From the NCBI RefSeq assembly GCF_011927665.1, contig NZ_JAATJA010000005.1:62001-126000 (forward strand): a stretch of DNA of 64,000 nucleotides. The letters are read 5' to 3'. The notes under the pieces were generated by a model that had not been told where the DNA came from, ran no database searches, and saw only the letters and a program-made list of their open reading frames with translations. Both the position numbers and the translations under genes were made by a program. This stretch comes from Desulfobaculum xiamenense. GTDB taxonomy: Bacteria; Desulfobacterota; Desulfovibrionia; Desulfovibrionales; Desulfovibrionaceae. Each line of letters opens with the position of its first letter. Within the stretch, counting starts at the first letter, position 1. This document shows positions 1 through 9,800 of the stretch, in pieces.

Positions 1-478
1 GCAGGAGCATGCCGAAGCGGACAGCGCCCTACTGGCCGCCATGCGCCGCAAGGCACTCCCCTTCGTCATCAAGAAGCGCCTCGTCCACGATAGTCTCGGT
101 CTGACGGGCTACAAGGGACTTGGGCTTTCCATGAACATCGCCCGCAGGCACTTCGCCCCGCGCGGCGTGGAAGCCTACGTGCTGGACATGCTGGAGTTGA
201 GCTTCGGCGTGGTCGTCGATTTCCTCCGCCACCCGGACACGACACCCTCGCGCAGTCTGGACCCCGTCGGCACCCGCCATCTGTGGAGCGTCCGCCAGAT
301 TCTGCACCAGCGCGTCCAGCGCAAGGTGCGCCTCGGCAGGCGCACGCTGGGCACGCTGTTCCCTGTCGAAACGCACTTGGCAGCCGTGCCGCGCCCCATC
401 CGCCTGACGCTTGGGCACGCGCCCATGCTGTCGCCGACTCCACGCTGGGGCATCCGGCCTACCGGCACGGACGGCTAG
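1..478 (+). CDS. C-terminal end of an unrecognised protein
   Basis: The reading frame is open from the left edge of the window to a TAG at 476-478, and its codons carry the strong C/G third-position bias of the neighbouring genes, so this is the 3' end of a gene that begins outside the window. About 158 residues are visible. The first half looks like a folded domain (segments such as KGLGLSMNIARRHF and AYVLDMLEL); the tail is rich in Arg, Pro and His. An overlapping minus-strand frame of similar length has poor codon use and looks like a shadow. I do not recognise the family. Confidence 0.6.
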   Translation, partial: QEHAEADSALLAAMRRKALPFVIKKRLVHDSLGLTGYKGLGLSMNIARRHFAPRGVEAYVLDMLELSFGVVVDFLRHPDTTPSRSLDPVGTRHLWSVRQILHQRVQRKVRLGRRTLGTLFPVETHLAAVPRPIRLTLGHAPMLSPTPRWGIRPTGTDG

Positions 479-571
479 ACCGCCAAACGCGTCAGCCGCA
501 CGAAGCGTCCCTTCGGCCAACCCCGTCTCCTGTATCCACGTAACCTTCACTCACGGAGACAACGCTCCACG

Positions 572-1294
572 ATGCTCGACCTCCTGACCCTCGAAAACGC
601 CGTGGCCCTCGCCACCCTCTCCGCCCTCGAAATCGTCCTCGGCATCGACAACATCGTCTTCATCGCCGTAATCACCAACCGCCTGCCCGCGCACATCCGC
701 AACACGGCGCGCCGCCTGGGCCTCGGGCTGGCCATGGGGTCCCGCATTCTCCTGCTGCTGGGCATCGCCTTCATCATGAAGCTGTCCACGCCGCTGTTCA
801 CGCTGTTCGACCACGCCATAACCGGGCGCGACCTCGTCCTGCTTGGCGGCGGGCTCTTCCTGCTGGCCAAGGCGACCTTCGAGATCCACGAAAAGCTGGA
901 GGACCCGGCCCGCAAGGACCACATCCAAGCACGCGGAAAGGGACTGGTCACGGCGATGGTCCAAATCGTCGTGCTCGACCTCGTCTTCTCGCTCGATTCG
1001 GTCATCACTGCGGTGGGCATGGCCCGCAGCATAGAGGTGATGATCGCGGCCATCGTTGTGGCTGTCGGAGTCATGATGCTCTTCGCCGGACCGGTGAGCG
1101 ACTTCGTGGCCCGCCATCCGACCATGCAGATGCTGGCCTTCTCCTTCCTGCTGCTGGTGGGCGTGCTGCTGGTGGCGGAGGGCATGGGCAAGCACCTCGA
1201 TCGCGGCTACGTGTACTTCGCCATGGCCTTTTCCCTGTTCGTCGAGGTCTTGAACCTACGAATGCAGAAGGCCCGCGCCACGCAACCCCGCTAG
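572..1294 (+). CDS. TerC-family integral membrane protein
   Basis: A 240-residue polytopic inner-membrane protein with about seven hydrophobic segments. The family signature GIDNIVF near residues 24-30 and its second, repeat-related form LVFSLDSV near residues 135-142 are both present; these acidic intramembrane residues are characteristic of TerC/Alx proteins, which are linked to tellurite resistance and to export of manganese, including metal loading of secreted proteins. The length fits the short single-domain TerC class with no CBS or CorC domain. The ATG has a GGAG about 13 bases upstream, which is rather far. It is followed by a hairpin at 1337-1373. Family assignment is firm; the substrate is an inference from the family. 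Confidence 0.9.
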   Translation: MLDLLTLENAVALATLSALEIVLGIDNIVFIAVITNRLPAHIRNTARRLGLGLAMGSRILLLLGIAFIMKLSTPLFTLFDHAITGRDLVLLGGGLFLLAKATFEIHEKLEDPARKDHIQARGKGLVTAMVQIVVLDLVFSLDSVITAVGMARSIEVMIAAIVVAVGVMMLFAGPVSDFVARHPTMQMLAFSFLLLVGVLLVAEGMGKHLDRGYVYFAMAFSLFVEVLNLRMQKARATQPR

Positions 1295-1336
1295 CACACG
1301 GCGCGACGCCCCGTCCGCACCCATTCCCCCAGAAAC

Positions 1337-1373
1337 GAGAGAAGCCCGCCGCAGCATGCGACGGGCCGTCTCT
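1337..1373. terminator. Probable bidirectional terminator
   Basis: A GC-rich imperfect hairpin (stem GCCCG-CGC / GCG-CGGGC, extended outward by GAGA/TCTC) lies between two convergent genes, the TerC gene and the 79-residue gene. Pyrimidine-rich tails flank it on both strands. Confidence 0.6.
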
Positions 1374-1399
1374 ACCCCCGGAAAGTGAAGCGTTGTGCG

Positions 1400-1639
1400 C
1401 TAGGCCTTTTCGACCTTCAACGCATCCTCGAACAAGGCAGTCAGCTTGAACGCCTTCCCCCCGGCCTGAAACGCATAATCGTTGGCAGGGAAGAGCTGAA
1501 TGGTCGGTGTCCATTCATCGCCGAAGAAGACGTCCTTCGCCTCTCCATTGCTTTCGAATCTGACGGTTGTGCCGTCGCTGAAACCGAGAATCTCTCCATG
1601 CTTGATGACGACAGGGATGTCTGCTTCCGTATACTGCAT
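1400..1639 (-). CDS. Small conserved-looking hypothetical protein (79 aa)
   Basis: A 79-residue soluble protein beginning MQYTEADIPVVIKHGEIL. The start at 1639 is chosen because a GGAGG lies six bases upstream and a good promoter (TTGTTA / TATATT, 16-bp spacer) lies just beyond; a longer in-frame start would run through that promoter. The sequence alternates hydrophobic and polar residues as in a small beta-sheet protein and has no membrane segment. I do not recognise a family. The gene stands alone, transcribed toward a shared terminator. Confidence 0.7.
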   Translation of the reverse strand: MQYTEADIPVVIKHGEILGFSDGTTVRFESNGEAKDVFFGDEWTPTIQLFPANDYAFQAGGKAFKLTALFEDALKVEKA

Positions 1640-1673
1640 GGTCAACCTCCGATTGTCGCCGGGGGATGGAGTC

Positions 1674-1701
1674 AATATATCCCAGCCCACCGAAATAACA
1701 A
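1674..1701 (-). promoter_or_regulatory. Putative sigma-70 promoter of the 79-aa gene
   Basis: On the minus strand TTGTTA (1696-1701) and TATATT (1674-1679) are separated by 16 bp, about 35 bases upstream of the start codon at 1639. No other regulator site is evident. Confidence 0.5.
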
Positions 1702-1807
1702 CAGTTAAGTTGACGCACGGAAAAAGCGACACACACTGCGGATGGGAAACACACACCCCCCGCGCAGTGCGAAGCGTCAGCGGCATCTCCCCGGTACATA
1801 AAGGAAA

Positions 1808-1835
1808 GGGGCGGAACCCCTGTGGATTCCGCCCC
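1808..1835 (-). terminator. Rho-independent terminator of the 27-aa gene
   Basis: A perfect 9-bp stem (GGGGCGGAA / TTCCGCCCC) with a 10-base loop lies 15 bases after the stop codon at 1851. On the minus strand it is followed by TTTCCTTTAT. Confidence 0.65.
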
Positions 1836-1850
1836 TCACCGTTGTGACGC

Positions 1851-1934
1851 TCAACTCTTACCCTGCTTCACGAAGAAGCGGATAGCGAAGATCGCCACAA
1901 TCGCCAGCAAACCGAGTGGAAGAGCATATTCCAT
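1851..1934 (-). CDS. 27-residue single-span membrane peptide
   Basis: A very short gene coding for MEYALPLGLLAI... ending FVKQGKS: a short N-terminus, one hydrophobic segment of about 17 residues, then a basic tail, which predicts one membrane span with the positive tail in the cytoplasm. The start at 1934 has an excellent AGGAGG eight bases upstream and the stop is followed by a hairpin terminator, so this is a complete small transcription unit. It is divergent from the TetR-family gene that starts 195 bp away. Function is unknown; small one-span peptides often modulate a larger membrane protein, which is only an analogy here. Confidence 0.65.
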   Translation of the reverse strand: MEYALPLGLLAIVAIFAIRFFVKQGKS

Positions 1935-2029
1935 GACATGCCTCCTGCCCATCTGGGCAGCTCCCACGCCTGCCTCTTGGCGCTCCCCTTGCGAGGAACA
2001 CGGCCCACGGCTGTTCGGTAACGATGAAA

Positions 2030-2060
2030 GCATTCACTCGCATTTCAACGAGCATTTACT
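2030..2060. promoter_or_regulatory. Direct repeats in the TetR/small-peptide divergent region
   Basis: Three related copies of GCATTYACT/GCATTTCAA begin at 2030, 2040 and 2052, roughly one helical turn apart, between the 27-aa gene and the TetR-family gene. They may be an operator for that regulator. This is inferred from position and repetition only. Confidence 0.3.
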
Positions 2061-2128
2061 TTCGCTTTACAGCTACGCCCGTTTGTACCAAAACGCAAGA
2101 AGGCGACCACGAAAAGAACGGAGTGCAT

Positions 2129-2725
2129 ATGACCGCGAAAAAACGTGCCATACTGAAAGCCGCGACCGCCCTTTTCGCCACGCAGGGCTACGACGCGACA
2201 CCCGTGGCCCAGATCGCCCGCGAAGCGGGAACGTCTGAGGGCGCGATCTTCCAGCATTTCAAGAGCAAGTCCAACCTGCTCCTGTCCATATTCCGAGGCG
2301 TGCGTGAAAGATTCTTCACGGACATGGATACGATGTTGCGCTTCGAGCCGGACGAAAGCGGACTCGAAACGACCATGCGGCTCGTCAAGGCATACTGCCG
2401 TTTCTACGAAACCCGCGAGGTGGAGTTCGACTTCGTCCACCGCAACAATCCCTACACCATGCCCGCCGTGGGCGATCCCTGCCGCGAGGAAATCCAGCGC
2501 ATACACGACCGTATGGCCGAATACCTGCGCATAGCCCTGACGCTTGGCATACGCGACGGCAGCATCCGCCCCATCAACGTGGACCAGACGACGCTCATCG
2601 TCCTTGGCACCATTACCGGAGCGGTGCGCATGCGCCTGTTCGAGGACATCCATCTCACCGAAATCGAAGAACAGGTGCTCGTCTTCACCCACAATGCGCT
2701 GACCGCACAGGAGCACACGGCCTAG
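2129..2725 (+). CDS. TetR/AcrR-family transcriptional regulator
   Basis: A 198-residue regulator. The N-terminal helix-turn-helix is clear: ILKAATALFATQGYDAT followed by AQIAREAGTSEGAIFQHF at about residues 8-43, the classic TetR DNA-binding pattern. The C-terminal 150 residues are the ligand-binding/dimerisation half, too variable to name a ligand. The ATG at 2129 has GGAG five bases upstream; an in-frame extension to 2024 lacks a site and overlaps the candidate operator. Its divergent neighbour is the 27-aa membrane peptide, a likely target by the usual TetR arrangement (inference). Confidence 0.9.
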   Translation: MTAKKRAILKAATALFATQGYDATPVAQIAREAGTSEGAIFQHFKSKSNLLLSIFRGVRERFFTDMDTMLRFEPDESGLETTMRLVKAYCRFYETREVEFDFVHRNNPYTMPAVGDPCREEIQRIHDRMAEYLRIALTLGIRDGSIRPINVDQTTLIVLGTITGAVRMRLFEDIHLTEIEEQVLVFTHNALTAQEHTA

Positions 2726-2975
2726 GCCGTCAACTGACGCAAAGCGCCCCATCGTGCGGACGTCGGCCATGGGCCGACACCACCTCGCGGCGGCACGACG
2801 AACATCCCCTTCGGCGACGCACCGTCCAACCCGCCCCCGGAAAAACGCGGGCAGAAAGCGCACGCCCTCCGGCCATGATCACGAACGGCCGACTTCGATT
2901 ATTGATTCGCGTCCCCTTGGCTGATACATTCAGAAAACAGAGCCAACTCCGACCATCTAGCAAGGACACAGCCCC

Positions 2976-3446
2976 ATGAGCATCCAGGACGACGCAAGGA
3001 TCGTTAAACCATTTCTGGCCGCCGTTTCGAGCGTCATCTCCACCATGGCCATGATTCAGGTCACCCCCGGCAAGCCGTTCATCAAGCGCGACACCACGGC
3101 CAACGGCGACGTGACCGGAATCATCAGCATGTCCGGGGCACGCAACGGAACCATCTCCGTCACGTTCACCGAGCCCTGCGTTCTGGCCATCGTCAGCAGC
3201 ATGCTCGGCGAGGAAATCACCGAGATGGGGCAGGACATCCGCGACGCCGTGGGCGAAATCACCAACATGATCTCCGGGCAGGCCCGCAAGGGACTTGCCG
3301 AAATCGGCATGACCTTCGAAGGCGGCATCCCGACCGTCATCATGGGCACCAACCACACCATCACCCACATTTCCAAGGAACCGATTCTGGCAATCCCCTT
3401 CGGCACCGAGCACGGGGATTTCACAGTGGAAGTCTCCCTCGAATAG
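2976..3446 (+). CDS. cheX: CheX-like chemotaxis phosphatase
   Basis: A 156-residue protein of the CheC/CheX/FliY family, which dephosphorylates CheY-P. The N-terminus (VKPFLAAVSSVISTM) and the single catalytic ExxN pair (E94, N97 in GEITNMI) are as expected for CheX, which has one active-site helix where CheC has two. It is encoded alone, about 16 kb from the chemotaxis operon in this window, and probably serves it or another Che system; the partner CheY cannot be told from sequence. Confidence 0.85.
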   Translation: MSIQDDARIVKPFLAAVSSVISTMAMIQVTPGKPFIKRDTTANGDVTGIISMSGARNGTISVTFTEPCVLAIVSSMLGEEITEMGQDIRDAVGEITNMISGQARKGLAEIGMTFEGGIPTVIMGTNHTITHISKEPILAIPFGTEHGDFTVEVSLE

Positions 3447-3572
3447 CCGCCACCCGGCGGTCCCCATGATCGCCGATCACGACCGAACGGCGTGCCGACG
3501 GACAGCGCAGCCGATATGAAGCCGCGCCCGTCGGCACGCATTCCAACTTCCGCAGCGCAACGAGGCTTCGTC

Positions 3573-5759
3573 ATGAAGAAACTATTCGTCATCCTCGGAC
3601 TGGCCGCATCCGTCATCGTCACCATCGCAGCACTGGCCGCCGTCCTCCTCCCGCACTACCTCGACCCCAACGACTACAAGGACGAAATCGCGCAGCTCGT
3701 CAAAAAAGAGACCGGGCGCGACATCACCTTCAAGGGCGACATCGCCCTGTCGCTCTTTCCGTGGCTCGGCGTGGAACTCGGTCCGGTGGCGCTCTCCAAC
3801 GCCCCCGGCTTCGGCGCGGAACCTTTCGTGGAGGCGGAACGTACGGCCATCAAGGTCAAGCTCCTGCCGCTTCTGAACCGCGACGTCCGCGTGAAGTACG
3901 TGGATGTGGACGGCCTGTCCCTGCGGCTGGCCCGCAACGGCAAGGGCGTGTCCAACTGGGCCGACCTCGCCGGTGGCTCCGCCGCTGGTAGCACGGACAC
4001 AGGCCAAACCACCCCGAACGCCACCGCGCAGCAGACGAGTTCCGGCGGCCTGCCCGTCGAAACCCTCGCCGTGGGCGGCATCTCCATCCGTAACGCCCAA
4101 TTGGCGTGGGACGACCAGATGACCGACCAGCACTACCGGCTAAGCGGCATGCACCTCGCCACCGGCCCCCTCGCTCCCGGCCGCCCCTTCGACTTCACCT
4201 TCGAAACCTCCGCCGCGAGCAAGGCCCCAGCCTTGAGCGGAAACGTCCGGCTGGCGGCCAACGCGGAGGTCTCGCCCGATTTCATGCGCCACACGCTCAA
4301 AAACGCATCCCTCGACGTGGCCGTCACCGGTGACGACATCCCCGGCGGACAGATCGAGGCGGCGCTGGCCGCGAACATCATGATCGACCTCAACGCGGGC
4401 AACATCTCCCTCGAAAGCCTCAACTTCCGGACAGCGGAACTCGACGTGTCCGGCTCCGTGGAGGTGAAGCACTTCGACGCGGAACCCGAAATCGCCACCA
4501 ATCTCGCCGTACGCGAGTTCAATCCCCGCGCGCTCATGCGCCTTCTCGACATCGAGGAACCGCAGACCGCAGACCCCACGGTCCTGCAGAAGGCCGCCAT
4601 GACCTTCACAGCCACGGCCACCAGCGATTCCGTCGACGTCAGCAAGCTCGACCTCGTCGTGGACGACACGGCCATCACCGGCTTCGCCCGCGTGAAGGAT
4701 TTCGCCAAGCCGCAGATCGCCTTCGATCTCGCCGCTAACGCGCTGGACGTGAACCGCTACCTCCCCCCGGCATCAGACAAGGACGCCGAGGCGGAGCCGG
4801 ACACGACGCCCCCCGCAACTCCAGAGAAGAAGGACGACTCCCTGCGCGACATGCTGAAGACCATGAAGGTGGACGGCAGGGTCAAGGTCGAGTCACTAAA
4901 CGTTCACAAGCTCCACCTGCAGAACATGGAAGTCCGCATCAAGGCCCTCGACGGCCTGTGGCGCATCAACCCGTTCACGGCCAACGTCTTCGACGGACAG
5001 ATCACCTCCGACCTCACGGCGGACCTCACCGCCAAGGCCACGCGCAGCACCCTCAAGACCGGCATCCGCAACGTCAGCCTCGGCAGCGCGCTGCGCAATT
5101 TCACCGGCGAGGACTACGTGACCGGCACCACGAATCTCGACCTCGACCTCGCCGCCATCGGCGAGGACTGGCCCTCCGTGTCCCGCACCCTAAACGGCAA
5201 CGCGTCCGTCTCCCTGCGCGACGGCGTGTTCAAGGGGTTCCAGATCATCCCCGAACCGGTGCGCGCCGCCGCCATCTCCAACGATCCGCACCACCGCGCC
5301 GAAAAAATCGAGAAGCAGCAGCCCTTCGACGCGCTCACCGCCAGCCTGTCCGTGCGCAACGGCGTGATCTCCACCGGAGACACGCGGCTTTCCGCCCCCC
5401 ACCTTTCCGGAGAGGGAGCGGGCACACTCGACCTCTCCAACAACTGGCTGGACTATCGCACCACGGTGAGCATCACCGCCCTGCCGCGCATCCCCTTCAC
5501 GGTGAAGGGCCCGGTCACAGATCCGGAATTCTCCCTCGACAAGACCGCCTTTCTCAAGGAAACCGCCATCGGCATCGTCAACACGCCACTCGATGTCGGC
5601 AAGAAAGCCATCGGCATTGGCGAGGATGTCGGCAAGAAGGCGCTCGACATCGGCGAGGACGTGGGCAAGGGTACCATCGACATCGGCAAGGACGTCATTC
5701 AGGGCATCGGCAAGGGCATCCAGGGCATCTTCGGCGGCAAGAAGAAGACCGACGAATAG
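3573..5759 (+). CDS. AsmA-family inner-membrane-anchored protein
   Basis: A 728-residue AsmA-like protein. It has an N-terminal signal anchor (MKKLFVILGLAASVIV...), then the AsmA start pattern around residues 25-75 (YLDPNDYKDEIAQLV, GRDITFKGDIALSLFPWLGVELG), a long beta-rich periplasmic body, an acidic/Pro linker near residue 410, and the conserved C-terminal AsmA segment around residues 495-660. The family forms groove-like bridges implicated in phospholipid transport to the outer membrane. The last about 55 residues are unusual: repeats of the type IGEDVGKKA with Gly/Lys periodicity. The start at 3573 has GAGG seven bases upstream; an extension to 3492 would put a Pro/Arg-rich stretch before the anchor. 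Confidence 0.88.
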   Translation: MKKLFVILGLAASVIVTIAALAAVLLPHYLDPNDYKDEIAQLVKKETGRDITFKGDIALSLFPWLGVELGPVALSNAPGFGAEPFVEAERTAIKVKLLPLLNRDVRVKYVDVDGLSLRLARNGKGVSNWADLAGGSAAGSTDTGQTTPNATAQQTSSGGLPVETLAVGGISIRNAQLAWDDQMTDQHYRLSGMHLATGPLAPGRPFDFTFETSAASKAPALSGNVRLAANAEVSPDFMRHTLKNASLDVAVTGDDIPGGQIEAALAANIMIDLNAGNISLESLNFRTAELDVSGSVEVKHFDAEPEIATNLAVREFNPRALMRLLDIEEPQTADPTVLQKAAMTFTATATSDSVDVSKLDLVVDDTAITGFARVKDFAKPQIAFDLAANALDVNRYLPPASDKDAEAEPDTTPPATPEKKDDSLRDMLKTMKVDGRVKVESLNVHKLHLQNMEVRIKALDGLWRINPFTANVFDGQITSDLTADLTAKATRSTLKTGIRNVSLGSALRNFTGEDYVTGTTNLDLDLAAIGEDWPSVSRTLNGNASVSLRDGVFKGFQIIPEPVRAAAISNDPHHRAEKIEKQQPFDALTASLSVRNGVISTGDTRLSAPHLSGEGAGTLDLSNNWLDYRTTVSITALPRIPFTVKGPVTDPEFSLDKTAFLKETAIGIVNTPLDVGKKAIGIGEDVGKKALDIGEDVGKGTIDIGKDVIQGIGKGIQGIFGGKKKTDE

Positions 5760-5914
5760 CTCCGCACACGCGCTGAATCACCGACACACGCGGCGCGTGG
5801 CCCAAGCGGGGCATATCGAGCCGCCCGCGCGGAAACGGCGTGCCTCCCGTGTTGATTTTCTCCGGCTTCGAAGGCATTGTCTGCCGCACATCAATAGCTA
5901 AAGCCGGGACGGAC

Positions 5915-6817
5915 ATGACCTCCAAGGGATATCTCTACGTTCTCACCGCGGCGGTCCTGTGGGGTATCACGGGTCCGCTTGCCAAGTATGCCTTTTCACT
6001 GGGAATCGAACCGCTCGAAGTCGCCTTCTGGCGCTGCGTGATTCCCTTCTTCCCCTTCGCCTTTCAGGCGCTGCGTAGCCGACGCCTCGCCATCGCCCGG
6101 TCCGACAGGCCCGCGGTGCTCGCCTTCGGCCTCGTCTGCGTGGCCGCGTTCTATGGCGTGTACCAGTTGGCCATCCGCGCTGGCGGTGCGGCCATGGCCT
6201 CGGTACTCATGTACACGGCCCCCGCTTGGGTCGCCATCATGGCGTGGCTGCTGCTCGGCGAGCGCATGACGCCCGCCAAGATCGCGGCAGTGGTCGCCAC
6301 CCTCGCGGGCGTGGCCGGAGTGAGCGGCGTACTGAGCGGCAACGCCGCCGTCTCGGTTTCGCCCACGGCCATCGTTCTCGGCCTCATCTCCGGGGTGACC
6401 TACGCCATGTACTTCATCTTCGGAAAACGGCTGCTGCCGCGCTACACCACACCGCAGCTCTTCCTGTACGGGCTACCCATCGGCGCGCTGGCGCTCTTCC
6501 CCCTCGTGGAATTCCACCACAAGACGCCCGGCGCGTGGGCGGCCATCGTTGCCGTGTGCATCCTGTCCACCTACCTCGCCTACACCTTCTACTACGCCGG
6601 GCTTCAGCACCTCGAAGCCACGCGGGCCTCGGTGGTCGCCACGCTGGAACCGGTTGTGGCCTCCGCAATGGCCTTCATGTGGTGGGACGAAAGTTTCAGC
6701 CTGATGGGCTACATGGGTAGCGGACTTATCCTCGGTGCGGTGGTGCTCATGATCATCGACGGCAGACGCCAGACACCGGAACCGGAACCTGAACCGAACC
6801 CGGCACCAACCGCCTGA
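5915..6817 (+). CDS. DMT-superfamily (EamA) exporter
   Basis: A 300-residue membrane protein with ten predicted helices in two EamA repeats, the first starting YLYVLTAAVLWGITGPLAKYAF and the second AIVLGLISGVTYAMYFIFGK. This is the RhaT/RarD/YdcZ-type drug/metabolite transporter fold, usually exporting amino acids or small metabolites; the substrate cannot be read from sequence. The C-terminus is a Pro/Glu repeat tail (PEPEPEPNPAP). The ATG at 5915 begins right before the first helix, but its ribosome site (GGGAC) is modest and an in-frame GTG lies further upstream. Confidence 0.85.
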   Translation: MTSKGYLYVLTAAVLWGITGPLAKYAFSLGIEPLEVAFWRCVIPFFPFAFQALRSRRLAIARSDRPAVLAFGLVCVAAFYGVYQLAIRAGGAAMASVLMYTAPAWVAIMAWLLLGERMTPAKIAAVVATLAGVAGVSGVLSGNAAVSVSPTAIVLGLISGVTYAMYFIFGKRLLPRYTTPQLFLYGLPIGALALFPLVEFHHKTPGAWAAIVAVCILSTYLAYTFYYAGLQHLEATRASVVATLEPVVASAMAFMWWDESFSLMGYMGSGLILGAVVLMIIDGRRQTPEPEPEPNPAPTA

Positions 6818-6839
6818 ACCTCACAACCGCGAAGGTGAC

Positions 6840-9800
6840 ATGCTCGAACAAGTCAAGGCATCAGCAGGCTCGGGAAAGACCTTCGAACTGACCACACGCT
6901 TCCTGCGCCTGCTGCGCGGCGCCACGGACGGCCTGCCCGCCGCCTGCGGCGCGGTTCCCGGCGGCGGCTACGGCTGGTCCGAAATCATGGCCGTGACCTT
7001 CACCAACAAGGCCGCGGCGGAGATGAAGGAGCGCGTGGTCTCCTCCCTCAAGGCCCGAGCGCTCGGCTCCACAGGCGGCCCCGCCGGAGAATGGGACCGC
7101 GCCGAAGCCGCGCTGTGGCTCTCGCGCATCCTGCGCCACTACCAGCAGCTCAACATCCGCACCATCGACAGCCTGCTCAACACCTTCATGCGCATCTTCG
7201 CGCTGGAGATAGGCGTCGCCCCGGACTTCGACGTGGTCTTCGACGTCGGCGAGCTGTACGACGAACTTTTCGACCAGCTCACCGCCAGCGCCGAACAGGG
7301 CGGCGAGGACGAGCAACGCATGCTGACCCGCGCGCTGGACGCCATGCTCCTCATGGAGCACAAGCCCGGCTTCAACCTGTGCGCGGCCTTCCGCGAACGC
7401 CTGCTTGCCGTGCTGCGCTTCCGCCTCGAACACGACGACGACTTCGAGACCGACCCCGCCCGCCTGCACGAGGCGGTGACGGACCTATGCGACGCCTTCC
7501 GCAACGCCGCGCGCGACATGCGCGACATCATCGCGGCTGGCGGCATCGACGCGGCTTCGAACTTCATGAAATTTCTCGACAAGTGCGTCGATCACGACGG
7601 CTTTGGCAAGGTCCCGGAATCGGCCTACATGGGCAAGACCAGCCTGTGCGACTGCGTGAAGAAAAGCGGACTGGCCGCCGTCACCGACGAGGCCGAGAAC
7701 GCTTTCGACACGCTGGTACGAGCATGGCTCGCCTACAGCACGGGCCGCCCCATCCTCCAGCGCGCCCGCGACCTTGCCGCGTTCATCCCGCTGGCGGACA
7801 CGCTCATCGCCGGGATGCACCGCATCGAGCGCGACAAGGGCGTGCTGCTCCACGGCCGCAGCCCCAGCCTCGCCCTCGGGCTGCTCGACCACGGCACGGG
7901 CGTTCCGGACGCCTACTGCCGCATGGGCACCCGGCTCATGCACATGCTCATCGACGAATTTCAGGACACGGGCCGCGACCAGTGGCAGGCGCTGCACCCC
8001 CTCGCATCGGAATGCATCGCCAAGGGCGGCGGCGTCTTCTTCGTCGGCGACGTGAAGCAGGCCATCTACGGCTGGCGCGGCGGCGACGCACGCCTCTTCG
8101 ACGAAGTCCCCGAGGACCCCGAACTTTCGGCCATGACCGATACCCTGCGCAATACCCTGCCCTGCAACTGGCGCAGCCGCGAGGAAATCATCGCCTTCAA
8201 CAACGCCGTTTTCGAACGACTGGCCACGCCGACCACGGCCACGGCCGTGGCTTCGGCCATGCTCGGCGACGCCCCCAGCTACGAGGTGGAATCCTTCGGC
8301 AACGCGCTGGTCGACGCCTTCGACGGCGCGGCGCAGGACATCCCGCCCCATCGCCAAGGCTCCGGCGGCTACGTGCATCTGCAACTCGTGCGCGGCGAGC
8401 TGAAGGAAGACCTGTACGACAACGTCCGCGAACGGCTGCGCGTGCTGTTCACCGAGGACATCCTCCGCCGACGCCCCTGCGGCGACGCGGCGGTGCTCGT
8501 GCGTTCCAACGCCGAGGCCGCCGAGGTCTCGCGCTGGCTCATCGACTGGGGCATTCCGGTCATCACCGAAAACAGCCTGAGCCTCGCCGAGCATCCGCTG
8601 ATCCGCCAACTCGCGGCGCTCATGACCTTCCTCGATTATCCCTTCGACGATCTCGCGCTGTGGGAATTCGTGTCCGGCGAGGAAATTTTCCTGCGCCACA
8701 CGGACCTCTCGCGCGACGCCATGGTCGACTGGCTGGTCGGCTGCGACCGTGGGCCGCTGTTCCCACGCCTGCGCGAGGCCTTCCCCGAGGCGTGGGAGCG
8801 CCACATCTCACCTTTCCAGCAGCAGGCGGGCCTGATGAGCCCCTACGACATGGTCCGCGAGGTATGCCGCCACTACCGCGTCATCGAGCGCAATCCGCAG
8901 GACGAACTGTTTGTGCGCCGCTTCATGGAAGTGGTGCATGCCGCCGAAGAGAGCGGGCGTCAGTCCCTGTCCGCCTTCCTCGAATACTGGCGCGAATCCG
9001 GCGGCGAGGAGAAGGTCCCCCTGCCAGAAAGCATCGACGCCGTGCGCGTGATGACCATCCACCAGTCCAAGGGGCTAGAGTTCCCGGTCTGCATCATCCC
9101 CTTCCACCACTGGGCGAGCGATCCCTCGCGCGATCTGGCAGTGCTGGAGCAGGGCGCGGTGCGCCTGCTGGTGCCCATGTGCAAGGAACTGGGCGGGCAA
9201 TACTGGCAACGCTGCGCCGAACTCATGCAGGAGCAGTTGAACCTGCTCTACGTGGCGTGGACGCGCCCCGTGGCGGAACTGCACTGCCTCATCACCTCCA
9301 CCAAGCATTACGACCGCTACCCCTTCGTGCGCGGGCTGGACACACTCTTGCACACCGAGGACTGGAAACCCGGCGAGGACGGCCTGCCGCACCGCGAGTT
9401 CGGCACGCGTCCGGCGGTGCCCGACGCTGTGGAATTGCCCGCGCATGCCGCAGAACTGCCAGCCCCAGACGAAGCGCCTGCTATGGCCACAGTCGCGGAA
9501 CCGTCCGTGGACGCGGACGCTGACGAAGCCGCCCTGCCCATGGGCTGGCTGCCGCGCCTCAAGATTCATCGCCACTTTTCGAAGGACCTCACGCGCGAAG
9601 ACATGCTGGCAGGACGCGTGTGGGACGAGCGCGCACGCGGCACGCTCATGCATACGACCCTCGACCGACTGCGCCTCACGGGAGACACGCAGGCCGACCT
9701 GCGCCGCGCAGCAGCCGGTGCCGTGGCCGCACACGCGGACATCCTGCCCGTGGGCGACGAGGTCCGCGCCGCCATCGCCGACGAGGCCACAGACATCCTC

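Noticed and set aside
29-550. Minus-strand frame of 173 codons at the left edge
   Set aside because: Overlaps a plus-strand frame with much better third-position GC bias; its Arg/Ala/Gln/His-rich product is typical of an antisense shadow.
7091-9523. 810-codon frame inside the addA-like gene
   Set aside because: Its product is an Arg/Pro/Ala/His-rich shadow without motifs, while the other frame has every helicase motif.
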